Shown here: positions 43,960 through 52,018 of the stretch, piece after piece | Layout of the letters: each line of letters begins with the position of its first letter | Numbering within the stretch: the first letter of the stretch is position 1 | NCBI RefSeq assembly: GCF_003568845.1 | Contig: NZ_CP030126.1 | Location: forward strand, 596,501-660,500 | From: Indioceanicola profundi | GTDB taxonomy: Bacteria > Pseudomonadota > Alphaproteobacteria > Azospirillales > Azospirillaceae | DNA length: 64,000 nt | Direction of reading: 5' to 3' | Made by a program: the position numbers and the translations under genes | Notes under the pieces: generated by a model | Told to the model about the DNA's origin: nothing | The model's input: the letters and a program-made list of their open reading frames with translations, nothing else | The model's database searches: none

Positions 43960-44688
43960 ATGGGGTGGCGCGATCGCCTTCTGACCGCGCGGGAACGGCT
44001 GGAGCTGATGCCCCTCTTGCTGGTCGGAACCGTCGTCGGTTCCGTCTGGGCCTTCATCGAGCTGGCTGACAGCGTGGTGGAGGGGGAGACGGAGGCGATC
44101 GACCGCGCATTGCTGCTGTCCCTCCGAAATCCCGATGACGTGACCGATCCTCTCGGCCCCGGCTGGGTGGAGGAGATCGGGCGGGACTTCACGGCGCTGG
44201 GCGGGCTTGGCCTGCTGACCTGCCTGACCCTTGCCATCGCGGGTTACCTTGCGCTGATGCGGAAGTTCCGAACGGTGCTGCTGCTGGCCGTCTCCATCGG
44301 GGGCGGCATCCTGGTCAGCACCCTGCTGAAGGAGGCGTTCAGCCGGACGCGACCGGATCTGGTGCCCCATGGCAGCATCGTCTACACCGCCAGCTTTCCA
44401 AGCGGCCATTCGATGATGGCGGCAGTGACCTATCTGACCCTTGGCGCGCTTCTGGCGCGGACCCAGCCGAACCGGACCCTCAAGGCATATCTGCTGACCA
44501 TGGCCATTCTGCTGACCGGAGCGGTCGGGGTCAGCCGTGTCTATCTCGGCGTGCACTGGCCGACGGACGTGCTGGCCGGCTGGACCGTGGGGGCCGCTTG
44601 GGCGACGGGCGTCTGGCTCGCCGCGCGGTGGCTGCAGCGGAACCGGCGGATCGAACAGGCCGGGGAAGTGCCTCCCGACCGGCCTTGA
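43960..44688 (+). CDS. PAP2-family membrane phosphatase
   Basis: This 242-aa integral membrane protein has about six helices and the three phosphatase motifs KEAFSRTRPD (KxxxxxxRP type), FPSGHSMMA (PSGH) and SRVYLGVHWPTDVLAG (SRxxxxxHxxxD). It probably dephosphorylates phosphatidic acid, PGP or undecaprenyl pyrophosphate at the periplasmic face. Its tight linkage to pmtA favours a phospholipid substrate. Confidence 0.9.
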   Translation: MGWRDRLLTARERLELMPLLLVGTVVGSVWAFIELADSVVEGETEAIDRALLLSLRNPDDVTDPLGPGWVEEIGRDFTALGGLGLLTCLTLAIAGYLALMRKFRTVLLLAVSIGGGILVSTLLKEAFSRTRPDLVPHGSIVYTASFPSGHSMMAAVTYLTLGALLARTQPNRTLKAYLLTMAILLTGAVGVSRVYLGVHWPTDVLAGWTVGAAWATGVWLAARWLQRNRRIEQAGEVPPDRP

Positions 44689-44698
44689 TCCGCCGGAC

Positions 44699-45121
44699 CT
44701 ACTCCTCCCCGAATCGGCCGCCCGGGGACCGGGGGGACAGGCGGATCAGCCGGCTGTCCTCCACCGCCGCTTGCCGGTGCTTCACCGCCTCGCGGTAGGC
44801 GGGGTCGCGGACCATCTCGATGAAGGCGTCGGCTGACGGATACTCGGCTACGAAGACCAGGTCCCAACGCTCATCCTCGGGTCCGATCAGAGTCTGCTCG
44901 AACTTGCCGATCCAGACCTGACGGCCGCCGACGCGGTGGAAGACGGGTGCGGCCTCGCGGCCGTAGGTGCTGTACGCCTCCAGCCCCGTCGCTTCCCGCC
45001 CGTCCTCATAGGCGGCGCGACCACGAAGGCGAACCAGATTCAGCATCTGAATCGGTCCGGTGCGCGGCAGGTCCGCGAATTCGGCGAAGCGTTCCCTTGT
45101 CGGATCGACATGTCCGGTCAC
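44699..45121 (-). CDS. DUF1330 family protein
   Basis: This 140-aa protein has the dimeric ferredoxin-like alpha/beta fold of DUF1330: GPIQMLNLVRLRGRAAYEDG, YSTYGREAAPVFHRVGGRQVW, WDLVFVAEYPSADAFIEMVRDPAY and RQAAVEDSRLI. Function unknown. The GTG at 45121 has GGGAGGAA four to five bases upstream. It lies 28 bases after the Zur-like regulator gene and is probably co-transcribed with it. Confidence 0.85.
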   Translation of the reverse strand: MTGHVDPTRERFAEFADLPRTGPIQMLNLVRLRGRAAYEDGREATGLEAYSTYGREAAPVFHRVGGRQVWIGKFEQTLIGPEDERWDLVFVAEYPSADAFIEMVRDPAYREAVKHRQAAVEDSRLIRLSPRSPGGRFGEE

Positions 45122-45149
45122 GGCTTCCTCCCGATTCTTATATTGTTGT

Positions 45150-45629
45150 TCAGCCGCGGCAGGCTGGGCAGAGGCCGGCCACTTCGACCGTCTGGCGGGT
45201 GACCTGGAAACCCAGCGCGCCTGCCGCTTCGGCCACCGCCTTCGCAATGCGGGGATCATCCAGCTCCGCGGCATTGCCGCAGCGCTCGCATACCAGGAAC
45301 TGGCCGGTATGGGCCGTGCCGGGATCGGCACAGCCGACATAGGCGTTCAGGCTCTCGATCCGATGAACCAGCCCTTGCTCCACCAGAAAATCCAGGGCGC
45401 GATAGACGGTGAGGGGGGCGGGCCGCCGCCCGCCTTCCTCCGCCAGATCCTCCAGGATTGCATAGGCCCCGCGCGGCTTGTGCCCGGACCAGACCAGTTC
45501 CAGCACCCGTTCCCGCAACGGGGTCAGCCGTACGCCCCGTGCATCGCACAGGGCACGGGCACGGCCAAGAGCCGTACCGACGCAGGTGGCGTGGTCGTGG
45601 GAGTCCTGGGGGAGGGTGCCTGTATCCAT
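45150..45629 (-). CDS. zur: Fur-family regulator, Zur-like
   Basis: This 159-aa protein has a Fur winged helix (LTPLRERVLELVWSGHKPRGAYAILEDL; RPAPLTVYRALDFLVEQGLVHRIES) and a dimerisation domain with CERCGNAAELDDP and CPACRG, which form the structural zinc site. KPRGAY and the spacing of the cysteines are closer to Zur than to Fur, so it likely represses zinc-uptake genes when zinc is plentiful. The frame is open further upstream, but the ATG at 45629 gives the usual length. No zinc transporter lies nearby. Confidence 0.82.
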   Translation of the reverse strand: MDTGTLPQDSHDHATCVGTALGRARALCDARGVRLTPLRERVLELVWSGHKPRGAYAILEDLAEEGGRRPAPLTVYRALDFLVEQGLVHRIESLNAYVGCADPGTAHTGQFLVCERCGNAAELDDPRIAKAVAEAAGALGFQVTRQTVEVAGLCPACRG

Positions 45630-45826
45630 GCGCCTGGATACCACACCGGACCGATCCTGTCCAAATAGGGCGAGGCGCATGGCGGGATCGGCCTCATCCA
45701 GCAGTGGTATTTCACATTCGTGTTGCAGGGCCGGTGCCTGCTGCCCTATCCGCTGTAGCTCACGCCTGCCCTTCAAGGCATGTCAAAATGACCGGGGACG
45801 GCGGCGGATGGCGGAAGGGAGCGGTC

Positions 45827-46267
45827 ATGGCGGATCGGGTGCCGGTGGATCAGGCTGTGGCGGTCTATCTCCGCTACTTTGCGGAACTGACGCCGGACAA
45901 TGTGGGCCGCATCGACCGTCTGGTCGTGCCCGACCTGCATTTCAGGGGACCGCTCGGCGAGTTCCGAAGCCGGGAAAAGCTTCGCCGGTTGCTGGAACGC
46001 ATGTTCGAGAGGCTGAAATCACCCCGCTTCATCATGCGCGACCATGCGCTGAGCGGACAGATCGCCTACATACGCTGGACCTTCACATTCCGCCTGGGCG
46101 GCAGCCCCAAGCCCTGGCTGGTCGAGGGCGTGTCGGAGGTGCGGTTCGACCATGCCGGCCACGCCATGAGCCATTTCGACCACTGGGACGCGGCGGAGCA
46201 GCTCTATGAAAAGCTGCCGGCCCTCGGTTGGGTGATGCGGCAGATCAAGCGGCGGATCGCCGATTAG
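45827..46267 (+). CDS. NTF2/SnoaL-like protein
   Basis: This 146-aa protein has the cone-shaped NTF2-like pattern: VAVYLRYFAELTPDNVGRIDRLV, DLHFRGPLGEFRSREKLRRLLERMF, YIRWTFTFRLGG, then EVRFDHAGHAMSHFDHWDAAEQLYEKLP. Such proteins are isomerases, dehydratases or small-ligand binders; the role here is unknown. GGAAGGGAG before the ATG at 45827 sets the start. Confidence 0.8.
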   Translation: MADRVPVDQAVAVYLRYFAELTPDNVGRIDRLVVPDLHFRGPLGEFRSREKLRRLLERMFERLKSPRFIMRDHALSGQIAYIRWTFTFRLGGSPKPWLVEGVSEVRFDHAGHAMSHFDHWDAAEQLYEKLPALGWVMRQIKRRIAD

Positions 46268-46306
46268 GTCTTGTGAAGGAACTGGACGGTAGCGTAGGTG
46301 GCGTAG

Positions 46307-46384
46307 GTCGGATCGCGGCGGCGCCGAGGTCCGACGTTGCAGCCGCAAAGCATCCAGATCGAACCCCGCTGCGTTCGATCCGAC
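46307..46384. repeat. Dispersed hairpin repeat GTCGGATCG...CGATCCGAC, copy 2
   Basis: The same nine-base arms as the copy at 33175 occur here 60 bases apart, preceded by TAG. A partial AGGTCCGAC lies between them. It fills the gap between the NTF2-like gene and panC. It looks like a longer or expanded member of the same intergenic repeat family. Confidence 0.5.
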
Positions 46385-46412
46385 TTGTACTTTCGACTCC
46401 GGACCGCCTCCC

Positions 46413-47279
46413 ATGACCACCCCGCTTCCCACTGTCCGCACCATCGCAGAGCTGCGCGCCCAGGTGGCCGACTGGCGTCGCCAGGGACTGCGCATCGCCA
46501 TGGTTCCCACCATGGGAGCCCTGCATGAGGGGCATCTCACGCTGGTGCGGCGGGGCCGGGAACTGGCCGACCGGGTGCTGGCGAGCGTCTTCGTCAACCC
46601 TACCCAGTTCGGCCCGAACGAGGATTTCGGGCGATATCCGCGCGATGAGGCCGGGGATGCCGCCAAGCTGGCCGCAGCAGGCTGCGACCTGCTCTACGCG
46701 CCGGGGATGGACCAGATCTATCCTCAGGGCTTCACGACCAGCATCGATGTCGGCCCCGTGACCCGCCGCTGGGAAGGAGAGTTCCGGCCCGGCCACTTCA
46801 ACGGCGTCGCCACCGTGGTGACAAAGCTGCTGATGCAGGCCCAGCCCGACATCGCCTGCTTCGGGGAAAAGGACTATCAGCAGCTTCAGACCATCAAGCG
46901 GCTCGTGGCCGATCTGGATATTGCGGTGCGGATCGAAGGCGTTCCGACGGTGCGGGAAGCAGACGGTCTCGCCATGTCCTCGCGCAACGCCTATCTGACA
47001 GCGGAGCAGCGCAGCCGGGCGGCCGGGCTGAACCGGGTGCTACGGACCATCGCCGGACGGCTGGCGGAAGACCCTGGAACGGTTGTGGCCGCGTGCGAAT
47101 GGGGCAGGGGGGAACTGCTGGCCGGCGGCTTCGATGCCGTCGACTATCTGGCGGTGGTGGATGCGGCCAATCTGGAGCCGCTGGAGCGGGTCGACCGCCC
47201 CGGCCGCATCCTGGCCGTAGCCCGCATCGGCGGGGTACGGCTGTTGGACAACGCGGCCGTAGGGGCGCCTTCCGCATAA
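46413..47279 (+). CDS. panC: Pantothenate synthetase
   Basis: This 288-aa enzyme joins pantoate and beta-alanine with ATP, the last step of pantothenate synthesis. Conserved motifs are MVPTMGALHEGHLTLVRRG (HxGH), SVFVNPTQFGPNEDF, RRWEGEFRPGHFNGVATVV, CFGEKDYQQLQTIKRLV and GLAMSSRNAYL (the KMSKS-like loop). It is full length. panB is not adjacent. Confidence 0.95.
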   Translation: MTTPLPTVRTIAELRAQVADWRRQGLRIAMVPTMGALHEGHLTLVRRGRELADRVLASVFVNPTQFGPNEDFGRYPRDEAGDAAKLAAAGCDLLYAPGMDQIYPQGFTTSIDVGPVTRRWEGEFRPGHFNGVATVVTKLLMQAQPDIACFGEKDYQQLQTIKRLVADLDIAVRIEGVPTVREADGLAMSSRNAYLTAEQRSRAAGLNRVLRTIAGRLAEDPGTVVAACEWGRGELLAGGFDAVDYLAVVDAANLEPLERVDRPGRILAVARIGGVRLLDNAAVGAPSA

Positions 47280-47312
47280 GCGGACAGTGCGCAAAGCGTC
47301 GCCGGCATCCTC

Positions 47313-48056
47313 CTATCCTTGGACTTCCGCCAGGAACTCCCGGATACGGGCGGCATTGGCGCCGAGGTCGCTGCGGCCGACGCGGGACTTGCTGCGCACG
47401 TCCAGAACCGTGCCGCCCTCCGCCGGGCGCAGGCGGATCACAACGTCATCCTTGAAGCCCCACCACATGGTCGTGGCCGTGGCCTCGATCCGTCCCTCGG
47501 CCGGTTCGGCGGCCACGATCTCCCACCCCATCTCCCGCGCCGCCGACTCGGCCCGGGCGAAGGCTTGGTCCGGCGGCATGGAAAGGGTGGCGGGGCCCAG
47601 CTCGGGATAGGCCGCCTTCTGCTGGGCGGCGGTGTCGGGACCTGCATACTCCACCGGATTTGGCGCATCCGCGCGCAGCGGGGCAACGGCGACAAAGGCC
47701 GGCGGGTCCTCCATATCGGTACTGATATCATGGATGGGGGGAACGGACTGGGCCGTCTGGCGCAGGCTGATGGGCAGATAGACGGCGGCGCCGGCGGCGA
47801 TCAGTCCGACCAGCGCCAGGATGACGCCCCGTCCGCGCTTCCTGACCAGCGCCACGATCCCTGCCAGCAGGCAGAGCGCCGCCCCCGCCATTCCCGCATA
47901 GACGCCCCAGCGCATGCTGGTGAAGGCGGCTGGAAGTTCCAGCATGCCGATACGGTACAGCGGACCGGCCAGAGCCACCATCAGCGCGGCGGCCAGCGCC
48001 ACTAGAAAGGCCAGGACCACATACCAAGGTGTGGCTGCCCGTGTATTCGTCGCCAT
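47313..48056 (-). CDS. DUF1499 membrane protein
   Basis: This 247-aa protein has three membrane helices in the first 105 residues. A soluble DUF1499 domain follows (IHDISTDMEDPPAFVA, YPELGPATLSMPPDQAFARAE, WEIVAAEPAEGRIEATATT, DVVIRLRPAEGGTVLDVRSKSR). The DISTDxxxPP and RIEAT motifs are diagnostic. Function is unknown. The small 34-aa membrane gene lies upstream on the same strand. Confidence 0.88.
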   Translation of the reverse strand: MATNTRAATPWYVVLAFLVALAAALMVALAGPLYRIGMLELPAAFTSMRWGVYAGMAGAALCLLAGIVALVRKRGRGVILALVGLIAAGAAVYLPISLRQTAQSVPPIHDISTDMEDPPAFVAVAPLRADAPNPVEYAGPDTAAQQKAAYPELGPATLSMPPDQAFARAESAAREMGWEIVAAEPAEGRIEATATTMWWGFKDDVVIRLRPAEGGTVLDVRSKSRVGRSDLGANAARIREFLAEVQG

Positions 48057-48141
48057 CCGCCGCTTCCCCCTTCGTCATGGGCCGGCGTCCGGCCCTTCGG
48101 GGAAGCCTATCCCAAGTCGCGGGCTGCGGCGACGGGGCAGG

Positions 48142-48246
48142 TCACTTCCGGTTCCGGCGGGTCGCGAACCAGTAGACGAACGCCGCAAGCACAGGGATGA
48201 ACCCCACCATCAGCATGAAAACCCAGATGTGATCGCTGACCGCCAT
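48142..48246 (-). CDS. 34-aa single-helix membrane peptide
   Basis: The frame reads MAVSDHIWVFMLMVGFIPVL, then AAFVYWFATRRNRK and a stop: one membrane helix with a positively charged end. GGGAGGGGAG about eight bases before the ATG is a strong ribosome site and is the main reason for the call. It lies between DUF1499 and gloA on the same strand. No function is recognised; short peptides of this shape often associate with larger membrane proteins. Confidence 0.5.
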   Translation of the reverse strand: MAVSDHIWVFMLMVGFIPVLAAFVYWFATRRNRK

Positions 48247-48278
48247 CGTCCGCTCCCCTCCCGATCCGGGAAAGCAAC

Positions 48279-48312
48279 AGCGGAAGCCGGCAAATGGTCA
48301 CCGGCTTCCGCT
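48279..48312. terminator. Hairpin between gloA and the 34-aa gene
   Basis: A 12-bp stem AGCGGAAGCCGG / CCGGCTTCCGCT with a ten-base loop lies about 60 bases downstream of gloA. There is only a weak T tract on the minus strand (GTTGCTTTCC). It probably ends the gloA transcript. Confidence 0.4.
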
Positions 48313-48371
48313 TTGGTTCGGAACGCTGCGCCCCGCCGGACCGGGGCGCGGGGCGGCCGGTCAGCCGGTGA

Positions 48372-48791
48372 TTACCACACGCCGGTATTGGGCATGCTCG
48401 CCCAGGGCTCCTGCGGCTCCGTGCGCTCTCCCTTCTGCAGCAGCTCGATGGAGATGTTGTCGGGGGAGCGGATGAAGGCCATGTAGCCGTCACGCGGCGG
48501 CCGGTTGATGGTGACGCCCTTGTCCATCAGCCGCTGGCAGGTCTCGTAGATATCGTCCACCGCGTAGGCGAGGTGGCCGAAGTTGCGCCCGCCCGTATAC
48601 TCCTCCGGGTCCCAGTTGTAGGTCAGTTCCACCTGGGCATCGGGCGTTTCATCCGGCGCCAGGAACACCAGGGTGAAGCGGCCTTTCTCGTTATCCATGC
48701 GCCGGACCTCCTTCAGGCCCAGCTTGTTGCAGTAGAAGTCCAGGCTCTCCTCCAGGTTCGTCACGCGGACCATGGTGTGCAGGTACTTCAT
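48372..48791 (-). CDS. gloA: Lactoylglutathione lyase (glyoxalase I)
   Basis: This 139-aa enzyme converts the methylglyoxal-glutathione hemithioacetal to S-lactoylglutathione. The four metal ligands are visible: His in KYLHTMVRV, Glu in [10 protein letters not shown], His in NFGHLAYAV and Glu in [32 protein letters not shown] is the family signature. The ATG at 48791 has GAGG eight bases upstream; a start five codons earlier is less likely. Confidence 0.94.
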   Translation of the reverse strand: MKYLHTMVRVTNLEESLDFYCNKLGLKEVRRMDNEKGRFTLVFLAPDETPDAQVELTYNWDPEEYTGGRNFGHLAYAVDDIYETCQRLMDKGVTINRPPRDGYMAFIRSPDNISIELLQKGERTEPQEPWASMPNTGVW

Positions 48792-49043
48792 CGTCGTGCC
48801 TCGCATTTTTTCGGGTCTCGGGATGTCGCCCGTCTAACATAGCGGCCCCGCCGCTCCAACCCACCTGGACGGCTGATCAATATGGGCGCTCCGCTACCCT
48901 GGCGATGATTTCCTTGTTTGCCGCTGCACGTCGTTGTTGCATTGCGGCAGGAGTCATGCCCACCATAATGGGGTAGGCCCGGCCTCGTTCGGACAGGTCT
49001 CCGGACATTGAAGATTGCCGCAGGCCATCGGGAAAGCGGGGCG

Positions 49044-51176
49044 ATGCCAACCGAACCGGTAGTCCTTCTCTGGATACTGACCGCCACCGGGCTGGTCTTC
49101 CTGATGCAGGTGGGCTTCTGTCTGCTGGAGATAGGATTCGTCCGGCCGAAGAACACCATCAACGTCGCCATCAAGAACGTGATGGATTTCTGCCTGGCCG
49201 GCTTCATGTTCTGGCTTGGCGGCTACGCCCTGATGTTCGGCCCCAGCATCGCCGGTCTGGTGGGATGGGGCGGTTTCATGCCGGACCATTCCTGGCCAAC
49301 CGGGCTGCTGGCCTTCGTCCTCTTCCAGATGGTTTTCTGCGGAACCGCGGCCACAATCGTGTCCGGTGCCGTGGCGGAGCGCATGGGCTATTCCAGCTAC
49401 ATCGCGGTCACGGCCCTGCTCTCCGGCCTGATCTATCCCATCTTCGGGCACTGGGCCTGGGGCGGTCTGGCAGGAATGGAATCGGCCGGCTGGCTGGGAT
49501 CGCTGGGCTTCATCGACTTCGCCGGGTCCACAGTGGTTCATTCGGTCGGCGGGTGGATGGCGCTGGCGGCCTGCCTTGTCATCGGCCCGCGGCTGGGCAG
49601 GTTCGAGCCTGACGGCCGGGCGCTGTCGGGTTCCAACCTCGCCATCGCGGCGGCCGGCGTGCTGATCCTGTGGCTCGGCTGGATCGGGTTCAATGGCGGC
49701 AGCGTGATGTCCGACCTTGGCCGGGCGCCGGGGGTCATCCTCAACACCATGGTGGCCGCCTGTTCCGGTGGACTGGCGGCGCAGATTCTGTCGGTGTCGA
49801 TCTGGGGCCGTACACGGGTCGAGCATTTCCTGAACGGCATCCTCGCCGGGCTAGTGGCGATCACGGCCTGCGCCACCGTCGTCGCGACGCTGGAAGCGGC
49901 GCTGGTCGGGGCCATCGGCGGGCTGATCGCCCTGCGTGGCCAGGAGCTGCTGGAATGGCTGCGGATCGACGATGCCGTGGGGGCCGTGCCGGTTCATCTC
50001 TTCGCCGGCATCTGGGGCACGCTTGCCGTGGCGATACTCGGCGACCCGGCCCTGTTCGGCACCGGCCTCGACCGTTGGGACCAACTTCGCGTGCAGTTCA
50101 TCGGCGTGGCGTCCTGCGGCCTTCTTGCCTTCGGCGGAGGTTATGCCCTGCTGCTACTGCTGAACTGCCTGCATCCGCTCCGCATTTCGGTCGAGGCCGA
50201 GCGGATGGGTCTGAACGTGTCGGAGCACGACGCCTATTCGCCCATGCTGGCTCTTGCGGCGGAGATGGAGCGGCATCGGCTGGGCGGCCGGTTCGACCGC
50301 CATGTGCATGTGGAACCGGAGTCGGACGTCCAGCTCATTGCCGCGCAGTACAACCGGGTCATCGACCGGGTTGCGGAGGATCACAAGCGGCAGGAGAAGC
50401 TGCTGGACGAGCTGTCGCGCGCCAAGCTGGAGGCCGAGGCATCGGCCCAGGCCAAGTCCCGTTTCCTCGCCACCATGAGCCATGAGCTGAGGACGCCGCT
50501 GAACGCCGTCATCGGTTTCTCCCATCTCATCGCCGACGAGGCTTATGGCCGGATCGACGAGCGGTATGTGGAGCATGCCCGCGACATCCATGATGGCGGG
50601 CGGCATCTGCTGGATCTGGTCAACGACGTGCTGGACTTCTCCCGCATCGAAGCGGGGCGCTACCAGCTCCAGGAGCAGCAGGTGGATGTTGGCCGGCTAT
50701 TATACAGCGTGCAGCGCATGCTGCAGAACCTGGCCGACTCGGCCGGCGTCGCCATGTCCGTCGTTCCGCGTTCGGATCTGCCGGCGCTCATGGCGGACGA
50801 ACGGGTGCTCCGCCAGATCATGATCAATCTTGTCGGGAATGCCGTGAAGTTCACGCCGCCCGGCGGGCACATCCGCGTTGCCGCCGTGAAGGAACCGGAC
50901 CGTCGCATTTGTCTGATCGTGGCGGATACCGGCATCGGAATGGACCCGAAGCAGGTTCCCAAGGCGCTGGAGCCCTTCACCCAGCTCGAAAGCGGCCATG
51001 CCAAGGGCAAGCAGGGGACCGGGCTGGGCCTGTCGCTGGTGCGGGCGCTGGTGACGCTGCATGGGGGGACGCTGGTGATCCAGACGTCCCCCGGCCAGGG
51101 CACCACGGTTCATGTCCGCTTCCCCGCCGACCGCACCATGGACGAAATACCCGTCATTGATGCGGCGGCGGTCTGA
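49044..51176 (+). CDS. Ammonium transporter domain fused to a histidine kinase
   Basis: This 710-aa protein joins an Amt/MEP/Rh module (about 1-395, about 11 membrane helices) to a HisKA-HATPase module (about 470-700). The Amt part keeps FQMVFCGTAATIVSGAVAERM, FIDFAGSTVVHSVGG (Asp and first twin His) and VPVHLFAGIWGTLAV (second twin His). The kinase has the H box FLATMSHELRTPLNAVIGF, N box MINLVGNAVKFTPPGG, and G boxes VADTGIGMD and GTGLGLSLVRAL. Such fusions are ammonium sensors rather than plain transporters. No response regulator is adjacent. The ATG at 49044 is preferred over a TTG 36 bases upstream. Confidence 0.92.
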   Translation: MPTEPVVLLWILTATGLVFLMQVGFCLLEIGFVRPKNTINVAIKNVMDFCLAGFMFWLGGYALMFGPSIAGLVGWGGFMPDHSWPTGLLAFVLFQMVFCGTAATIVSGAVAERMGYSSYIAVTALLSGLIYPIFGHWAWGGLAGMESAGWLGSLGFIDFAGSTVVHSVGGWMALAACLVIGPRLGRFEPDGRALSGSNLAIAAAGVLILWLGWIGFNGGSVMSDLGRAPGVILNTMVAACSGGLAAQILSVSIWGRTRVEHFLNGILAGLVAITACATVVATLEAALVGAIGGLIALRGQELLEWLRIDDAVGAVPVHLFAGIWGTLAVAILGDPALFGTGLDRWDQLRVQFIGVASCGLLAFGGGYALLLLLNCLHPLRISVEAERMGLNVSEHDAYSPMLALAAEMERHRLGGRFDRHVHVEPESDVQLIAAQYNRVIDRVAEDHKRQEKLLDELSRAKLEAEASAQAKSRFLATMSHELRTPLNAVIGFSHLIADEAYGRIDERYVEHARDIHDGGRHLLDLVNDVLDFSRIEAGRYQLQEQQVDVGRLLYSVQRMLQNLADSAGVAMSVVPRSDLPALMADERVLRQIMINLVGNAVKFTPPGGHIRVAAVKEPDRRICLIVADTGIGMDPKQVPKALEPFTQLESGHAKGKQGTGLGLSLVRALVTLHGGTLVIQTSPGQGTTVHVRFPADRTMDEIPVIDAAAV

Positions 51177-51179
51177 TTC

Positions 51180-51968
51180 TCACATGCTTTTGCCCTGATA
51201 GCTGACGCTGGCGAAGCCGGACTTGTTGATGCGCTTGGTGCCGGCCTCGCCGTCGAAGCTGACGGCGCCCATGCCGGCCACCTCGATCTCCAGCGTGTCC
51301 GCCCGGCCGCCCTCCACGGCGATATGCCCCATGCCGTTCAGGCTGATGCTCACCGGACCGTCAACGCGGTCGACCTCGATGTTGCCGACGCCCTTCACGG
51401 CCATGTCGGCCGGACCCGTCACGCGACCGACCTCGATATTGCCAGCGCCGTGCAGGGCGAGATTCATCCCGTTCTGCACCTCATCCACTTCCAGATTGAG
51501 GGCGCCTTGCGCATTCACATTCATGCTGCGGACCTGTCCGAACTCCATGGTGGCTGCGGATCGAAGGGAGACGCGGACGTCAGCCAGCCCGGATTGGGCC
51601 TTCAACTCCCCGATCATGTCCTCGACCTCCAAGCCGGTTCCTGCCGGCACGGTGACGACCACCTCCGGCGCGTCATCCTCGACATTTATGTTCCGGTTGT
51701 GGTCCCGGGGCATGTCCATGTCGATGACCACGGCGCGTCCGCGCTGGCGGATGTTGAGCCGGTCCAGCAGTTCGCGGTTCTTTCCGTCGGCGCTGACGGT
51801 GATGTCCTTGGCGTTCGCATCAACGCGGATGTCCAGGGTGCCGAGCAGGTTCTCCACCTCGATGGAGTCCGCCTGGAACCGTTCCGGCCCGAAGGCGAAA
51901 GCCGGAAACGTTGCGAGGGAGAAGAGGGCGGCCGTGCCGGCCACGCGGCAGAAGCGGGAAAGGGTCAT
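51180..51968 (-). CDS. Secreted GIN-domain (DUF2807-like) protein, first of a tandem pair
   Basis: This 262-aa protein has a signal peptide (cleavage near AFA) and a repeat-rich body of short strands with G.GN/G.G.. turns (LALHGAGNIEVGRV, MAVKGVGNIEVDRV, ISLNGMGHIAVEGG, VEVAGMGAVSFDG-type). This is the putative auto-transporter adhesin head (GIN/DUF2807) pattern, a beta-helix-like fold. It is a paralogue of the next gene upstream, from which it is separated by 50 bases. Function unknown; an envelope or surface role is likely. Confidence 0.8.
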   Translation of the reverse strand: MTLSRFCRVAGTAALFSLATFPAFAFGPERFQADSIEVENLLGTLDIRVDANAKDITVSADGKNRELLDRLNIRQRGRAVVIDMDMPRDHNRNINVEDDAPEVVVTVPAGTGLEVEDMIGELKAQSGLADVRVSLRSAATMEFGQVRSMNVNAQGALNLEVDEVQNGMNLALHGAGNIEVGRVTGPADMAVKGVGNIEVDRVDGPVSISLNGMGHIAVEGGRADTLEIEVAGMGAVSFDGEAGTKRINKSGFASVSYQGKSM

Positions 51969-52018
51969 GGCGTCGGTCCTTTCGGGGTGGACGGTCGGTC
52001 GCGGCTTGAAGCTGCGGA

